Assembly (NCBI GenBank): GCA_003439945.1
Contig: QVRM01006788.1
Location: 1 to 64,000 of the forward strand
Direction: 5' to 3'
Origin: Dermanyssus gallinae
Taxonomy: Eukaryota > Arthropoda > Arachnida > Mesostigmata > Dermanyssidae
Length of the DNA stretch: 64,000 nucleotides
Positions within the stretch are counted from its first letter, which is position 1, and each line of letters starts with the position of its first letter. Of this stretch, positions 10,360 to 20,385 are shown one piece after another. The notes under the pieces were generated by a model. The model ran no database searches. It saw nothing but the letters and a program-made list of their open reading frames with translations, and was not told the DNA's origin. Both the position numbers and the translations under genes were made by a program.

Positions 10360-11768
10360 CCCCTGTAGTCATTGTCACCCCAAGATACTTGTTCTGATTT
10401 TTATAACCCAATGCTTTTCCCTGTACTACAAGCTTCTTTGCCCCCCTAGTCCCATTAAATACTAAAACTGCGCTCTTTTTTTATGAAACGCTATGCTCAG
10501 TTCCTCATATATACACACGTTTCCCCTATCTGCCATCCCAAACCCGTTCTATTAAGCCTTCGCGCTATTCGCTCTATTTACATCAGAAAAATCTCGGATG
10601 ACAACGGACAGCCTTGTCTGACCCCCTTAGCAACTATAAACTCTTTAGATTGTTCGGCTGCTATTATTATTCTTACCGTGTTATTCCTGTAAATTTCTTC
10701 TAGTAACTCCACCCAGCTTCTCTCCAAACCCTCCTCTAACATGATTTGATACAACATTGTTCTGTCCACCATATCATATGCTTTTTTAAGATCTAAAAAT
10801 CCTGCAAAACACCCTTGTATCTGCAATCTCGATGTTTCCACAACCTGACTTAATAAAAAAAATGATCATCTAGCTTATACCCTTTCCTAAATCCGCACTG
10901 CCATTCTCCTATTTTCTCATTTGTCTCCAGAATACTCTGCACTCTACTCTTAAACACCTGCATAAATATTCGATACGCTATAGGTGTAATTGTGATTGGT
11001 CGCCTATTTTTTAAAGTGTCATTATCTACCCCCTCCTTGGGAAGAAGAGAAACTCTTCCTTTGCGCCAACCTTCCGGGATTCTGCCCCCTCTAAATATAT
11101 TATTAAATTGCTTCGTTAGATAATACACGTACTCTTTTCCCAACGCCTGGATAATTTTCGGATTCATTTTCTTTACCTTCGATCTCATCTGTGGTTGTTG
11201 TAATCTCCGTGCTAGTTCCTGTTCTTTCTACACTGTTGACGCTAGTCGTGAAAAATAGTGCTTGTAGCGCGGTGTCCATTTCATCTGTTGTGTATGTTCT
11301 ATCCTGGACGTTATTTTCCATTCTTGTATTTTCCTGTCTCACACAGTTCCAAAACCGCTTTGCTCGCAGGCCCTTGGGGGCCTCCAAAATCCTGTTAAAT
11401 TCCCTCTCGTCTGTGTTTTTAATTGCGTCTTGTATTAACATTTGAGCTTTGTTCTTAGCTTCCTTGTAGTTTCCTTATTACTCTTCTGCCTTGTCTGCGT
11501 CCTTTCCCATTACTTTTCTATGCTCCTTACTACATCTTTTCCGCTCCATGATTGCCCTATTTATTTGATCATTCCACCACCCTTGTTCCCCTCCCTTTTG
11601 AATTTCCTTCCCTATCTTACAGCAATTGTCATATGCGTCTTTAATATTCCTATGCATCTCGTCTACTAACCTTTCCCCATTTGCCATTAAGAGCTGTTTT
11701 ATGTATTCTACTTTCTGCGCCCATTTGTGTTTATCCAGAGATTTATTTTGTACAACTATGCGCCATGG
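10360..11768 (-). pseudogene. Reverse transcriptase region of the second LINE, YADD segment deleted
   Basis: Upstream of RT the frame reads GWWNDQINRAIMERKR (about 11590-11540). RT begins with GGRIPEGWRKGRVSLLPKEG (block 1), RRPITITPIAYRIFMQVFKS and QCGFRKGYKLDDHFF (11188-10850). It then reads CFAGFLDLKKAYDMVDR (motif A) and VAKGVRQGCPLSSEIF (motif B, about 10620). Beyond that, a few tens of codons later, the frame is already at KSAVLVFNGT (10472-10440), the stretch that normally follows YADD by some 40 residues. The catalytic YADD segment has therefore been lost by an internal deletion near 10480. Frame breaks also occur near 11190, 10850 and 10570. Confidence 0.85.
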
Positions 11769-11788
11769 CTATATATATATATATATAT
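11769..11788. repeat. (TA)n microsatellite at the LINE breakpoint
   Basis: Twenty bases of TA directly abut the truncated 5' edge of the second LINE. Confidence 0.95.
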
Positions 11789-11789
11789 C

Positions 11790-12584
11790 CGCTCAGCTTG
11801 TAACAGGGTAGAATAGTCCTCACTATAATGATTGTACACTGCTGACCGTGGTTATATACCTTGCTTTTGCACTCGGTCGTAATTTCGGGAAACCCATTTT
11901 GTGTGCATACCTTTAAATTAAATCCATATATAGCAAACCCGGTAGCGAAGCAAACTCTATCCTGTAATAGAGGATGTGATAAGTTTGTAAAACACTAGTA
12001 AAGCTAGTAAATACAAGGCGACCCTCTGTGGAATGCAGGCAGTACAGTTCACAAGATAGAAATCACAAGATAAACGCAACGAGGGCAAAATATTTGGAAT
12101 ATCAACGTCCAACCAATGGACCTTATCTTGCCATAAAGCGTTTCCTAGCCGGGATCCTACTATACAATGTAATATATCTCCTTTGTATGTTTCCACATAA
12201 AACATTGTCAACTAAATTCACGAATCGGCAGTCTTAGCGATAAAATCTTGTATCGAATGAATTTGGTAGCAGCAGACAGATAGTTACTGGCTCTCCATCA
12301 AAAACGTAAAAATGTTTGTTAAATAAAAAAATATTTAATTGCGGATGATTTCCAGAAGCGTGTATGCTTAGTCATTACGCTTGTTCGGGAGCAGTTATCA
12401 TCGATAAAGTACTATGAATTCGAATTGAAAGAGTCATACCGAAACGATGGAAACCAAGAAGGTCACTCTCTTCCTGACCGATATTGTATTTCATGAGAAA
12501 TGGCAATATATCGATATCAAGCTAACACCTTTGTTTTTAGTTTACTTTAAAGATAACTATTTTTTTTTCAGACGAACCCTATAT
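11790..12584. other. AT-rich intergenic DNA, no recognised feature
   Basis: No coding motifs. Scattered short ORFs only. Confidence 0.6.
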
Positions 12585-13019
12585 ATACTAGGTGAATCTA
12601 ATAGTTCGTAGCATCTCCTGTCTACAATTTTAAACTGCGGCAGAAAACGGCACTTTTCCGCAGTGTGTCATTATGAAACTAATGCACCAACGTATACTAT
12701 AATAACCAAAAAGTCAAAAAACTCTTAATAACTGATCGCCGATTGAAGCTGCCCGAAATCGCATACGAGTTGGGCATTAGCTAGATGGTTGAGATATTGC
12801 ATCAGTATTCATGCATGAAAAAATCAAAAACTGGATTCACTACTTACCTCACTCGACGAAAAACTTCCTGAGTTTTCCGCTCAAAACGAGGAACATTTTG
12901 ACCGAAATGGTTTTAACAATTTTCTGAGTTGCAAAAGATATTCCATTAATTGACGAGCTTCCTACAGGAAAAGGTATAACTAAGGAGGACTACGTAACAC
13001 TCTTGGACCAGCTTAACAA
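12585..13019 (+). pseudogene. mariner-family transposase, 5' part (interrupted by a LINE)
   Basis: From about 12727 the plus strand reads LITDRRLKLPEIAYELGIS. A stop follows, then MVEILHQYSCMKK, the second helix-turn-helix of a mariner-type transposase, which normally continues to a GMRKL..RWVP..LT segment. After a deletion of the central region (the first catalytic Asp is gone), the frame from about 12931 reads CKDIPLIDELPTGKGITKED and then YVTLLDQLN, the conserved segment before the second catalytic Asp. The reading breaks at 13015-13020, where the CR1-like LINE begins. Sequence near 12590 (AGGTGAATCTAATAGTTCGT) may be the 5' terminal repeat, uncertainly. The copy is inactive. Confidence 0.8.
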
Positions 13020-13048
13020 TAATAATAGACTATTTAAGATTAACAATA

Positions 13049-13348
13049 ATGTACCGATCAGGATCCGCTGTTTTGCCTGAGGCGCCGCGTCTCCCCTTGG
13101 ATATGAGTTTCAACTATGACACTCCGGCTGAGCCCCGCTCAACAAGACGGCGGCCACCATTTTCAACGCCGTCCACCCAGCCAGCCTGCCTTATGACACC
13201 TGCTATCGCATGTATATACTGCGGTGGCTTGTTCAGGAGCTCAGAACCAAACAGTGATGCAGTTGTGTGCATACATTGTAAATTCAGAATTGAAAAAGAA
13301 GTGAAGGAAACGAATATAATTGAGCTTGTGGATAAACAGGCTGTTTGA
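13049..13348 (+). pseudogene. CR1-like LINE ORF1, N-terminal zinc-ribbon part
   Basis: Met 13049 opens a 99-codon frame with a Pro/Arg-rich start and then CIYCGGLF, about 14 residues and CIHCKF: two CxxC pairs about 20 residues apart, a zinc-ribbon or PHD-like module seen at the start of some CR1/L2 ORF1 proteins. It stops with TGA at 13346-13348. The following frame (-1) is open from about 13336 and continues straight into the esterase part, so the two are most simply one ORF1 broken by a single-base indel. No canonical slippery heptamer is visible in the 13-base overlap. Confidence 0.75.
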
Positions 13349-14808
13349 ATGATAACTATTGTGTTAACGTCGGAAAAACATTGTGTGTTTTTAAATCCGC
13401 CATTGAAGACCTCAAGAAAGCGATTTTAAGAACGGACAACGATCATGATGAAAAATTCAGAGCTATTTTTACCAAATTAGATTTTATCTCAGCTCACGGT
13501 GAATTGAGCGTCGCCGTCCTCTCTCCCTCGCCTCAAACAGAGAAAAACGCACCAAACATAATGACAACAATGGCCAGTGCAACAGCAACAACAAAAACAG
13601 GCGACCAGACCAACGACCTACCGGCTGGTGCACGAAGGATCACAGAGGCTCTTGAAACTGCAGCAGCAGCAACAATACCATCAAGCGTATCAAACATCGG
13701 CTCACTGATTGCTGCAGTGGTGGAGGACAGCGCGGCAGCAGCGGTAGCTACAACATCAGACACCAAAACCAACGGGTTGCCGGCTGCAGCTTCTTCCGCG
13801 CTGATTGAAAATAGTAAAACAGCAGTTTTATCCACAAACAACGGAATCCCAACTGCTATACGCAATGTCACCGCTTGCACACAAACATACATCTTCGTGC
13901 AGGCTGGCATCGATGGCACTGCAGTCGACTCTCAGCCTACCCGAGAGTCGTCCTTCCACTCACCACCCGTCAAGTCCGTTCTTCTGGCCGGTGACTCCAA
14001 CATCTCCCGGCTTGCGACGAACGTGCTTGACATGATGGGTGGCGACGTGCGCTGTAATATCTCGGGGCAAGGCGGCGCCACGTTAAGCAAGGTTATCGCA
14101 AACGTGCGTCGCCATATTGCCATATATAACACACAGCCGACGGACCAGCTCGTCATGCTGCACGCCGGGTTGAATGATATCTTGAAGAGCCCAGCCAGTG
14201 AGGATATTGTCGAGGTGTGGAGGCGGATGGAGCATCAGCTGAATGACCTGGTGAAGTTCTGCGAAGCCAACAACGTCAGGCTGACCGTTTGTTCTATCCC
14301 GGTAGTAATAGGCGGTCCAGGCAAAGACCGCCGCGCGGATTGCGAAGTTGTTAACGGTAAAATGTGGGCTAAATTTAAGGATTCGGCCGTGCTTTATCGT
14401 GACTTCTCGTATATCCAGCGCTGTGCCCGGTCTATGGACACCGATGGAGTTCATTTCAACCGCCGTGGAGCAAGGCAGGCGGCCAGGCCTATCGCCCGTG
14501 AAGCCGCCAGTTTCCTGGGAGTGAAACCTAATATTGCGGGAATTAACATTAAGTTCAATGCAACTCGGCGTCAACCAGCTGACCATTCCTCCCGGGCATT
14601 TTCCTCCTCTGTTGCCGGCAGTAGTATAAACAACTTTAACTACCAAACCGGGATCGCTCCTTTTCAACACCGTCCTCCACCCCTTCCTCCACCGCCGGTT
14701 CTCCCAGCCATCTGGCCCCCCGGCTCCACATACCGCCTCCACCTCTGCCACCAGTACCTCCACTTCCCAGCCTCTTCCCAGACTACCTGCTGTTTTAAAA
14801 CAATCTAG
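13345..14808 (+). CDS. CR1-like LINE ORF1, SGNH/GDSL esterase part
   Basis: The frame is open from about 13336 and has no ATG at its start (the codon at 13345 is TTG), so it must be entered from the upstream zinc-ribbon frame. After a short coiled-coil-like segment and an Ala/Thr-rich linker (residues 70-170), residues 211-395 form an SGNH hydrolase. It shows LLAGDSN (nucleophile Ser 218), SGQGGATLS (block II Gly), LHAGLNDIL (Asn 277) and DTDGVHFN (Asp 367, His 370). All catalytic residues are kept. The C-terminus is proline-rich. An alternative frame from about 14717, after a run of six C, reads IPPPPLPPVPPLPSLFPDYL and then a stop, so the printed end may be shifted by one base. The esterase is presumed to act on lipids or membranes during retrotransposition. 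Confidence 0.85.
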   Translation: MNDNYCVNVGKTLCVFKSAIEDLKKAILRTDNDHDEKFRAIFTKLDFISAHGELSVAVLSPSPQTEKNAPNIMTTMASATATTKTGDQTNDLPAGARRITEALETAAAATIPSSVSNIGSLIAAVVEDSAAAAVATTSDTKTNGLPAAASSALIENSKTAVLSTNNGIPTAIRNVTACTQTYIFVQAGIDGTAVDSQPTRESSFHSPPVKSVLLAGDSNISRLATNVLDMMGGDVRCNISGQGGATLSKVIANVRRHIAIYNTQPTDQLVMLHAGLNDILKSPASEDIVEVWRRMEHQLNDLVKFCEANNVRLTVCSIPVVIGGPGKDRRADCEVVNGKMWAKFKDSAVLYRDFSYIQRCARSMDTDGVHFNRRGARQAARPIAREAASFLGVKPNIAGINIKFNATRRQPADHSSRAFSSSVAGSSINNFNYQTGIAPFQHRPPPLPPPPVLPAIWPPGSTYRLHLCHQYLHFPASSQTTCCFKTI

Positions 14809-14809
14809 A

Positions 14810-17777
14810 TTAAATTACCACCCCAAAGTCTCCGCCGAACAGTTGGCATCACTTACCCCTGCGGATAAAAACGCGATAAAATGTTTATATTTTAATGCAC
14901 GTTCGATAGGTAAAGATGATCGTACACAATTGCTCAGTTCATATACTGCCTTAAATGATATTAATATAGTGTTTATAACCGAAACCTAGTTAGGTGTAGG
15001 TGGCAAGCACGTAACCGATAGAGAACTGTCGTGTGATGATAGGTACTCAGTATTTCGATGTGATCGTGGCTCCCGAGGAGATGGGGTTTGTATATTAATT
15101 CAAAACACGATGAAAGTTTGTGAACTAAGACTAGAGAGTGGCATCGAAGCTGTCGCGTTAGACGTATATTCCAAACATAGTTCCATCAGGGTTGCCTGTT
15201 ATTATGCAACAAACGCCGGCACCCTTGCTGAACGCAAGAAACGCATGAAAACTGTATGTGATTCATTTGACTTAATTTGTGATACAACCAGTCCAATTTT
15301 AATTTCTGGAGATTTCAACCTTCCAAAAATACACTGGAAGGATATTACGCTTTTAGATTCGCAAACCATGGAGTCCACCCATGTTAATGCCTGCATCACC
15401 AACGGCTTACACCAACAAATAGACGAGGTCACTCGCCCTCGACTGTATTGCCATGGTGCTGAGGCTGCGCAGGTCAGTTCCAATGATGAAATGGATAACA
15501 CATTCGCCACTGTAGGTAATGCTAAGAATCACTTCGCTACTCAATGTAATGACACTAACATAAATAATAATTTCAGTAAACTATCCAGTCACACCAATAG
15601 TAATGGTAATAGATATAGTAATGACAGTCATGCAACTAGTCACATTAATAGTAATGTCACTGACGAAAGAATCTTAGGTATCTCCGACGATGACGACGAC
15701 AATCTGGGCTCTATTATTGATTTAGTTTTAACCTCAGACCCGTCCATCATTGAAGATATACGAGTATTTCAGTCGCCAATTCCATCCGACCACAATGCCA
15801 TTTCGTTTTCTATTTTATTTGATGCTAATTATCCTACGGTAGACGAGGGAGGTTATAATTTCTGGAAGGGGGACTATGAAATAATCCGCTGTAGGCTTGC
15901 TTGTATAAACTGTAGGAACTTGTTTTTAAATTGCGATACCGTTGACTCGATGTATGATAGCTTTGTATACCAGATACATTCACTAATTGAAGAGTTTGTA
16001 CCTAAACGAAATGGCAAGTCAAAAAATAATGCAAATTTACGTAAATATGTCGCCAATCTAGAACGGTTGATTGACCAGGAGCCAAATGTGCAGTATGAAA
16101 AAAAGTTAAGGAAGGCGACTAGAAGACTTCGTATAATGGAAGAAGCCAGTCTTTATTTTAAAAACACAAAGTCGTTATTTAGATATGCAAATAAGCGATT
16201 AAAAGGAAAAGAAAACATTGCGGCTTTAAATATAGATCAGACGGTCCTCGTAGACGACGCTTCTAAAGCAAATGCATTTAAGGACTTCTTCTCGTCGGTT
16301 TATGTTGCCCAAGGGAGTTCAGTTCCCGAAGGTGTTTCCAACGACGTGGTCTCGAAAGATAGTTGTCCATACTTGGAAATATCAGGATATAATATTCTTT
16401 CTAAAATCAAACAACTACCCACTAAATGCAGCTTTACTCCTGATTTAATCCCACCCATATTTTATAAAAATGTAGCGTCTGCGATAACTGAACCCCTTTT
16501 CTTGATATTCAGTAGGTCTTATAAGGATGGCATTGTGCCAAAACATTTTCGGCAATCAGTCGTAACCCCTGTACATAAGAAGGGTCTAAGGTCAAATGTA
16601 GATAATTACAGACCTGTAGCTCAATCATCTATCGCATGTATCATCTTTGAAAAACTGCTAGTGGACCACATTTTAAATTTTTTTCAATCTAAATGCTTGC
16701 TGGATGAGAATCAACATGGTTTTACTAAAGGCAAATCCACGGCAACTCAACTCGTCGAAATGACTCAAGATTGGGCTGTTATGATAAACAATAGGCTGGC
16801 CTTTGATTGTATATATTTTGATTTCTCGAAGGCATTTGATAGAGTAAACCATGTAAAACTGGTACAAAAGCTTAGGTACTTGGATGTAGATACTCGCTCT
16901 ATATCATGGATTGCTAGTTATCTTACCCGTAGAGAGTTCTGCGTTCGCGTAAACAATAGCTTTAGTGAGTCGGGCACGTGCCCCTCAGGTGTTCCTCAGG
17001 GATCAAGCCTCGGGCCACTTTTATTTTGCACATTTGTTTTAGATCTTAGAAACGTTATTCCTGAGTCGATAACTTATAAGCTTTATGCTGATGATTTGAA
17101 ACTATACGGACCTTCCAACACCGCTAGCGAAAGGCAAGTACTACAGAGTACGATTGAAGCGGTTTCTAAGTGGTGTGTGGATAATGAATTACTTATATCA
17201 GTGCCGAAATGTGCTGTATTGTGTTTAAAAGAAGCCCATAACTACACGCTACATGGGGAGGCTATCCCTATTTTAAATTGTATTAGGGACCTAGGGGTTG
17301 CGGTGACACCGCAACTGGATTTTAGCACCCATGTTACACAAGTCATCCGATCAGCTAATCTTATATCTAATACCATATTTCGTTGTTTCATAATTAATGA
17401 TTACAATTTTTACATGAGGCTTTATAATAGTTTGGTTGTACCTAAGTTTCTCTATTGCTGTGAGGTTTGGCGGCCTTTACTTAGATAAACACATTGAAGC
17501 AATGTAAAGTGTACAGAGGAGATTCCTTCGTCGTGTCTCGTTAAGGTGTAACGTTGCCCGAAATTCTTGTGTGATAAGCCCTATTCAGGAACTTCAGTCC
17601 AGAGCGGATTATCGCATGTTCAATCGTATTATAAACTCATCAAATAAGTCAAATTATTTTAGCATTCGGTTGAACAATCTTAGAAGCGGTAACACCATCT
17701 CGTCGAAACAAATTGCCAAGACAGATCGTGTAAATAACATGTTTTCGTGGCGGATGGCGAGGGCAATGAGAACTTAA
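14810..17777 (+). pseudogene. CR1-like LINE ORF2: endonuclease and reverse transcriptase (few lesions)
   Basis: The frame begins right after ORF1 and reads KCLYFNARSI (14879) and then INIVFITET. A TAG at 14987 replaces the usual Trp of the ETWL motif. It is then open from 14990 to 17488. Within the 792 codons from Met 15110: SGDFN (67-70) and SDHN (226-229) of the endonuclease; KSTATQLVE; YFDFSKAFDRVNH (motif A); SGVPQGSSLGPLLF (motif B); and YADD (659-662). A roughly 85-residue Asn/Ser/Asp-rich insert (15440-15700) lies between EVTRP and IIDLVLT. After 17480 a frameshift and a TAA (about 17503) break the C-terminus, which continues to 17777 (SPIQELQSRADYRMFNRI). One nonsense mutation, one frameshift and one further stop separate it from an intact copy. 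Confidence 0.9.
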
Positions 17778-17907
17778 AGCACTAACAGTGCAAATGTCGC
17801 CACACAAGTAAACTGACTATTGTATGTATCTAGGTAACGGTTTCTAAAATGTAAATATTGTCCCCCCTTTGACTAAATAAAGGTGCATTTGATTTGATTT
17901 GATTTGA
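17778..17907 (+). other. 3' untranslated region, AATAAA and (TTTGA)n tail of the CR1-like LINE
   Basis: About 100 bases of 3' sequence lead to AATAAA at 17876-17881, then CATTTGATTTGATTTGATTT. A short-unit 3' tail in place of poly(A) is typical of CR1/L2-type elements and primes on the target. Confidence 0.85.
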
Positions 17908-18072
17908 ACAAAAAACGGATTATAGCATGGCTCGCAATACAGAAAAGACTATCTTATTTCACCACGACAGCGCATCTGCTCGCATGTCTCTTTTTGCCAT
18001 GGCCAAATTACGCGAACTAAAGTCAAATTGCCGAGCATTCCCCGCTTTTCTGGACTTTTTTTAGAGAGGTAG
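17907..18072 (+). pseudogene. mariner-family transposase, 3' part (resumes after the LINE)
   Basis: Immediately after the LINE tail the frame resumes with KRIIAWLAIQ. After a one-base shift it reads KTILFHHDSASAR, which contains the second catalytic Asp in the usual mariner FHxDNA-type box, then AMAKLRELKSN. Next comes a degenerate LPSIPRFSGLF corresponding to the PYSPDL..DYFLF box that should hold the third Asp; that Asp is not legible. Spacing from LLDQL to ILFHHD fits the family. The 3' terminal repeat was not located. Confidence 0.82.
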
Positions 18073-19215
18073 AAAATTCAGTTACGTATATCCAGCTAAT
18101 AGTATTGGTGGGTAGTGTAGAATTTGACACTGGCTATTTACACTAAAAGTACTCTGTAGCCTAGCGAGAGATGCTTTTAAGACTTCATCTGGTAATACAT
18201 TCGGTATATACTAGTTGGCCGGTTGCTCCCGCCGCTCTTGAGCCTTGATACCTCTATAGGGGTGTGCCCGTTTCTCCGATCTCATATCTAACTTCAATAT
18301 TTTCGAACCAACTGCGGTTCGACTTTTTCCAGTGTATGCGTAATCCCCTATATTATATATTTGGCAAGAACTGCAGCGGACCTGCTATTTTGTTTTGTTT
18401 ATTTTTCGCCTATATAGCATAGAGCCCAAACTTGTCATCTTTTTTTAGTGGTGCGTTTTATATACACACGTGGCACCTTTGAACTCAAGACATACATGGG
18501 CACGCCCGGATCGAGAGCCCCAGAAGCCAGGGAAGTATGGCACACTGGCTGACAGCCACTTCAGCGCTTGGGCGCGCCCCTTTCTTGTTATTCGCCGAGT
18601 GAATTGACTTACCTGTAATCAAAGTCCCCTGGCCTTCAACTGGTTTGGTCCGCGCCAATTTATCCCGGTACTCTTATTATGGGAGAACCTTCCTCTGTCC
18701 GCCTTCAGAGGACGCGCTCAGTAAAGGTCCAGCAAACCCCTCGGGATTTTCTCCGGACCTGACGCCGTGCATCTACTATCGATACGAAAACTTCCAGACT
18801 TTTTACCCCGAAGATATCAGAGCGTTAATGATGTGATTCTGAATCTTTTTGAATGGACTTTGACATCCGTCTTAGAGCCTGCTAAATGCTTAGAAAACCT
18901 AGAAACAAGGTGTTTTTATATAATATTTAAATTTTTGATATAAAGATGATTTGCTGAAAAATCACTATTGATCACCCTCTACTCAAATTCATTACGATGA
19001 AATTTTAAACACTGCTAAATCAAGTGAGCAAGCATGTAAACTTGCATCTACATACATGCATTGTTCAGATTTCGCTATTGTCAGTTCATAGTCCGCTATG
19101 ATCTTTATTGTAATCTATTTAGACAATTGCCCACTACCAAAGTGAGTATTAAAAATGTTTAACCGGGTACGGGGCGTGTCAGCGTTCTTGTTGAAGACTT
19201 GAGCTTGTCCAGGAC
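18073..19215. other. Intergenic DNA with no recognised gene
   Basis: May include the remaining 3' end of the mariner element. A 63-codon ORF at 18645-18836 has no motif. AT-rich from about 18840 onward. Confidence 0.55.
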
Positions 19216-19220
19216 AGATG

Positions 19221-19300
19221 TGGCGGCGTGGTCTAGGGGACTAGTGCGCTAGTCATGGTTGTCATCTACAAGAGGTGTCGCCGGTTCGATCCGTGTTGTT
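19221..19300 (+). ncRNA. tRNA-derived SINE head (A and B boxes)
   Basis: TGGTCTAGGGG (19229-19239) is a good Pol III A box, and GGTTCGATCC (19283-19292) a good B box 44 bases further on. The intervening part does not fold into a regular anticodon arm and the T stem is poor, so this is a tRNA-derived promoter head, not a tRNA gene. About 400 bases of non-coding sequence follow and may be the SINE body, but no tail or target duplication was recognised. Confidence 0.6.
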
Positions 19301-20277
19301 GATCAAACTTTCTTTGAGCGATGCTCATTGAGAATAGACGATAAACCATACTGCTGAGAGTCAGCGGCCATGCCACCACAAAGACTGTTCGGGAAACCCT
19401 AGCAATCTCAACATATCCGGCCCTTGGTGCATTGAAGATATACTTCGCGGTAAGTTCCAAGCCCGTAGGGGAAGGAGTGTGGTCTAGAATTAAAAACAAC
19501 CTTCTAAAAAAAATTTCATCCTGGGGTGGGTAGACACGTGGCCTGGTCAACTGTGAGACCGGTGAGTTTCTATAAGTGAGCACATTAGCTCGTGGGAAAA
19601 TGTGCGTCTGTCTGCTTGGGTCGGTTGGGAGGCTGGTAGCGGGCGTAGGTTTCCTCGGAACGAGGTTCACGCCACTTGCCCGACAAGCTATTCTATATGT
19701 CGTCAACTGCCATAGCAACGCAAAGAAACAGCAAGACGATTAGAGTATAGACGGCGCAGGCAGCGTGGCAGCGAAACTGACAGGCAACGTTGATGCCACC
19801 AAGCGCCCGTATCACTGCTTGCGGCGGCCTTCAGGGCCTCAAGGTCGAAGGACTCGGCAAGGTCATTGGTTTTCGCCTGCCAGCCAGCCGCTCTCTCCCT
19901 TTGTCCCGGCTGGCACCTCAAAACAATAGTTTTTCACACAAATCCCAGGTGGCCGCCGAAGTTGTTTCGGAATTAAGTGAAGCCGACGACGCAGTGGCTG
20001 GCTGCGGCGCGGTTGGCCTACGCAGCCAGCCTGGTGGGTCTATTATTGTTAGACGAGACGAGCGAGTGTCATTGCCGAATCAGTCAGTCTGTCATTCGGT
20101 AGCCTGCTGTCCTGCTGCTGCAGCTGGCGCTAATCTCGGTGGGTGGGTGGCGGCACGCCGTATCTCTAAGCATCCGCCCAGCCGTATATGGTAATTGCGC
20201 CTCTGTCGCATCTGCCGATCTCTATGTCACTGCGAGAGCGCGCTTTGGCCCGGGCACTTGATTTTCCTAGCACGAAT
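19301..20277. other. Possible SINE body, then unassigned GC-rich DNA
   Basis: No protein motifs. A 150-codon antisense ORF (19718-19266) crosses the tRNA-like head and is not credible as a gene. The 134-codon plus ORF at 19790 is an open GC-rich stretch without a signature. Confidence 0.5.
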
Positions 20278-20312
20278 ATCTCTCTCTCTCTCTCTTTCGC
20301 ACTCTCTCGATA
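20278..20312. repeat. (TC)n microsatellite
   Basis: TCTCTCTCTCTCTCTTTCGCACTCTCTC-type low-complexity tract, with further CTC/CTCTC clusters up to about 20385. Confidence 0.85.
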
Positions 20313-20385
20313 AATTCCTCTCTTCTTAATTTGTACTCCTTTTTGCCATACTTCTCGCGCTCTCTCTTTATATCTCTCGCTCGTG

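Larger units (their letters stand above)
9337..11768 (-). mobile_element. Second LINE, 5'-truncated and frameshifted, with (AATC)n tail
   Basis: Minus-strand pieces form one LINE ORF2: the linker upstream of RT (about 11760-11190), RT (11188-10578), thumb and C-terminal region (about 10480-9468). The 3' end shows AATAAA followed by repeated AATC (9338-9355), a simple-repeat LINE tail. The 5' side breaks at a (TA)n microsatellite (11769-11788) in the middle of an open frame that reads PWRIVVQNKSLDKHKW. The endonuclease and any ORF1 are therefore missing. The family is unlike both the R1-like and CR1-like copies in this window (motif KGVRQGCPLSS instead of GVPQGS). Confidence 0.85.
13020..17906 (+). 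mobile_element. Near-full-length CR1-like LINE nested in the mariner remnant
   Basis: About 4.9 kb with two ORFs: ORF1 (zinc ribbon plus SGNH esterase) and ORF2 (endonuclease plus RT). A 3' untranslated region carries AATAAA (17876) and a (TTTGA)n tail (17888-17906). AACAA occurs on both sides (13015-13019 and 17907-17911), fitting a 5-bp target duplication. Removing the LINE and one AACAA copy rejoins the mariner frame as LLDQLNKKRIIAWLAIQ. The LINE shows only a few lesions (a frame change at about 13340, TAG at 14987, frame changes near 14717 and 17480, TAA near 17503). It is therefore much younger than its host element. CR1/L2-type assignment is from ORF1 architecture and the short-repeat tail. 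Confidence 0.9.

Noticed and set aside
9535..11811. Hydrophobic plus-strand ORFs across 9535-11811
   Set aside because: Antisense of the second LINE; the apparent membrane character comes from the complement of A-rich coding sequence.
13330..13352. Programmed -1 frameshift signal
   Set aside because: No X-XXY-YYZ heptamer in the overlap and no clear downstream stem; kept only as a low-interest question.
14083..14763. 226-codon minus-strand ORF
   Set aside because: Antisense of the esterase domain of the CR1-like ORF1, which has a full catalytic motif set on the plus strand.
18645..18836. 63-codon plus ORF downstream of the mariner remnant
   Set aside because: Does not resemble the transposase C-terminus or any family I know; length is within chance.
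19266..19718. 150-codon minus-strand ORF
   Set aside because: It crosses the tRNA-like head and has no motif or start context.
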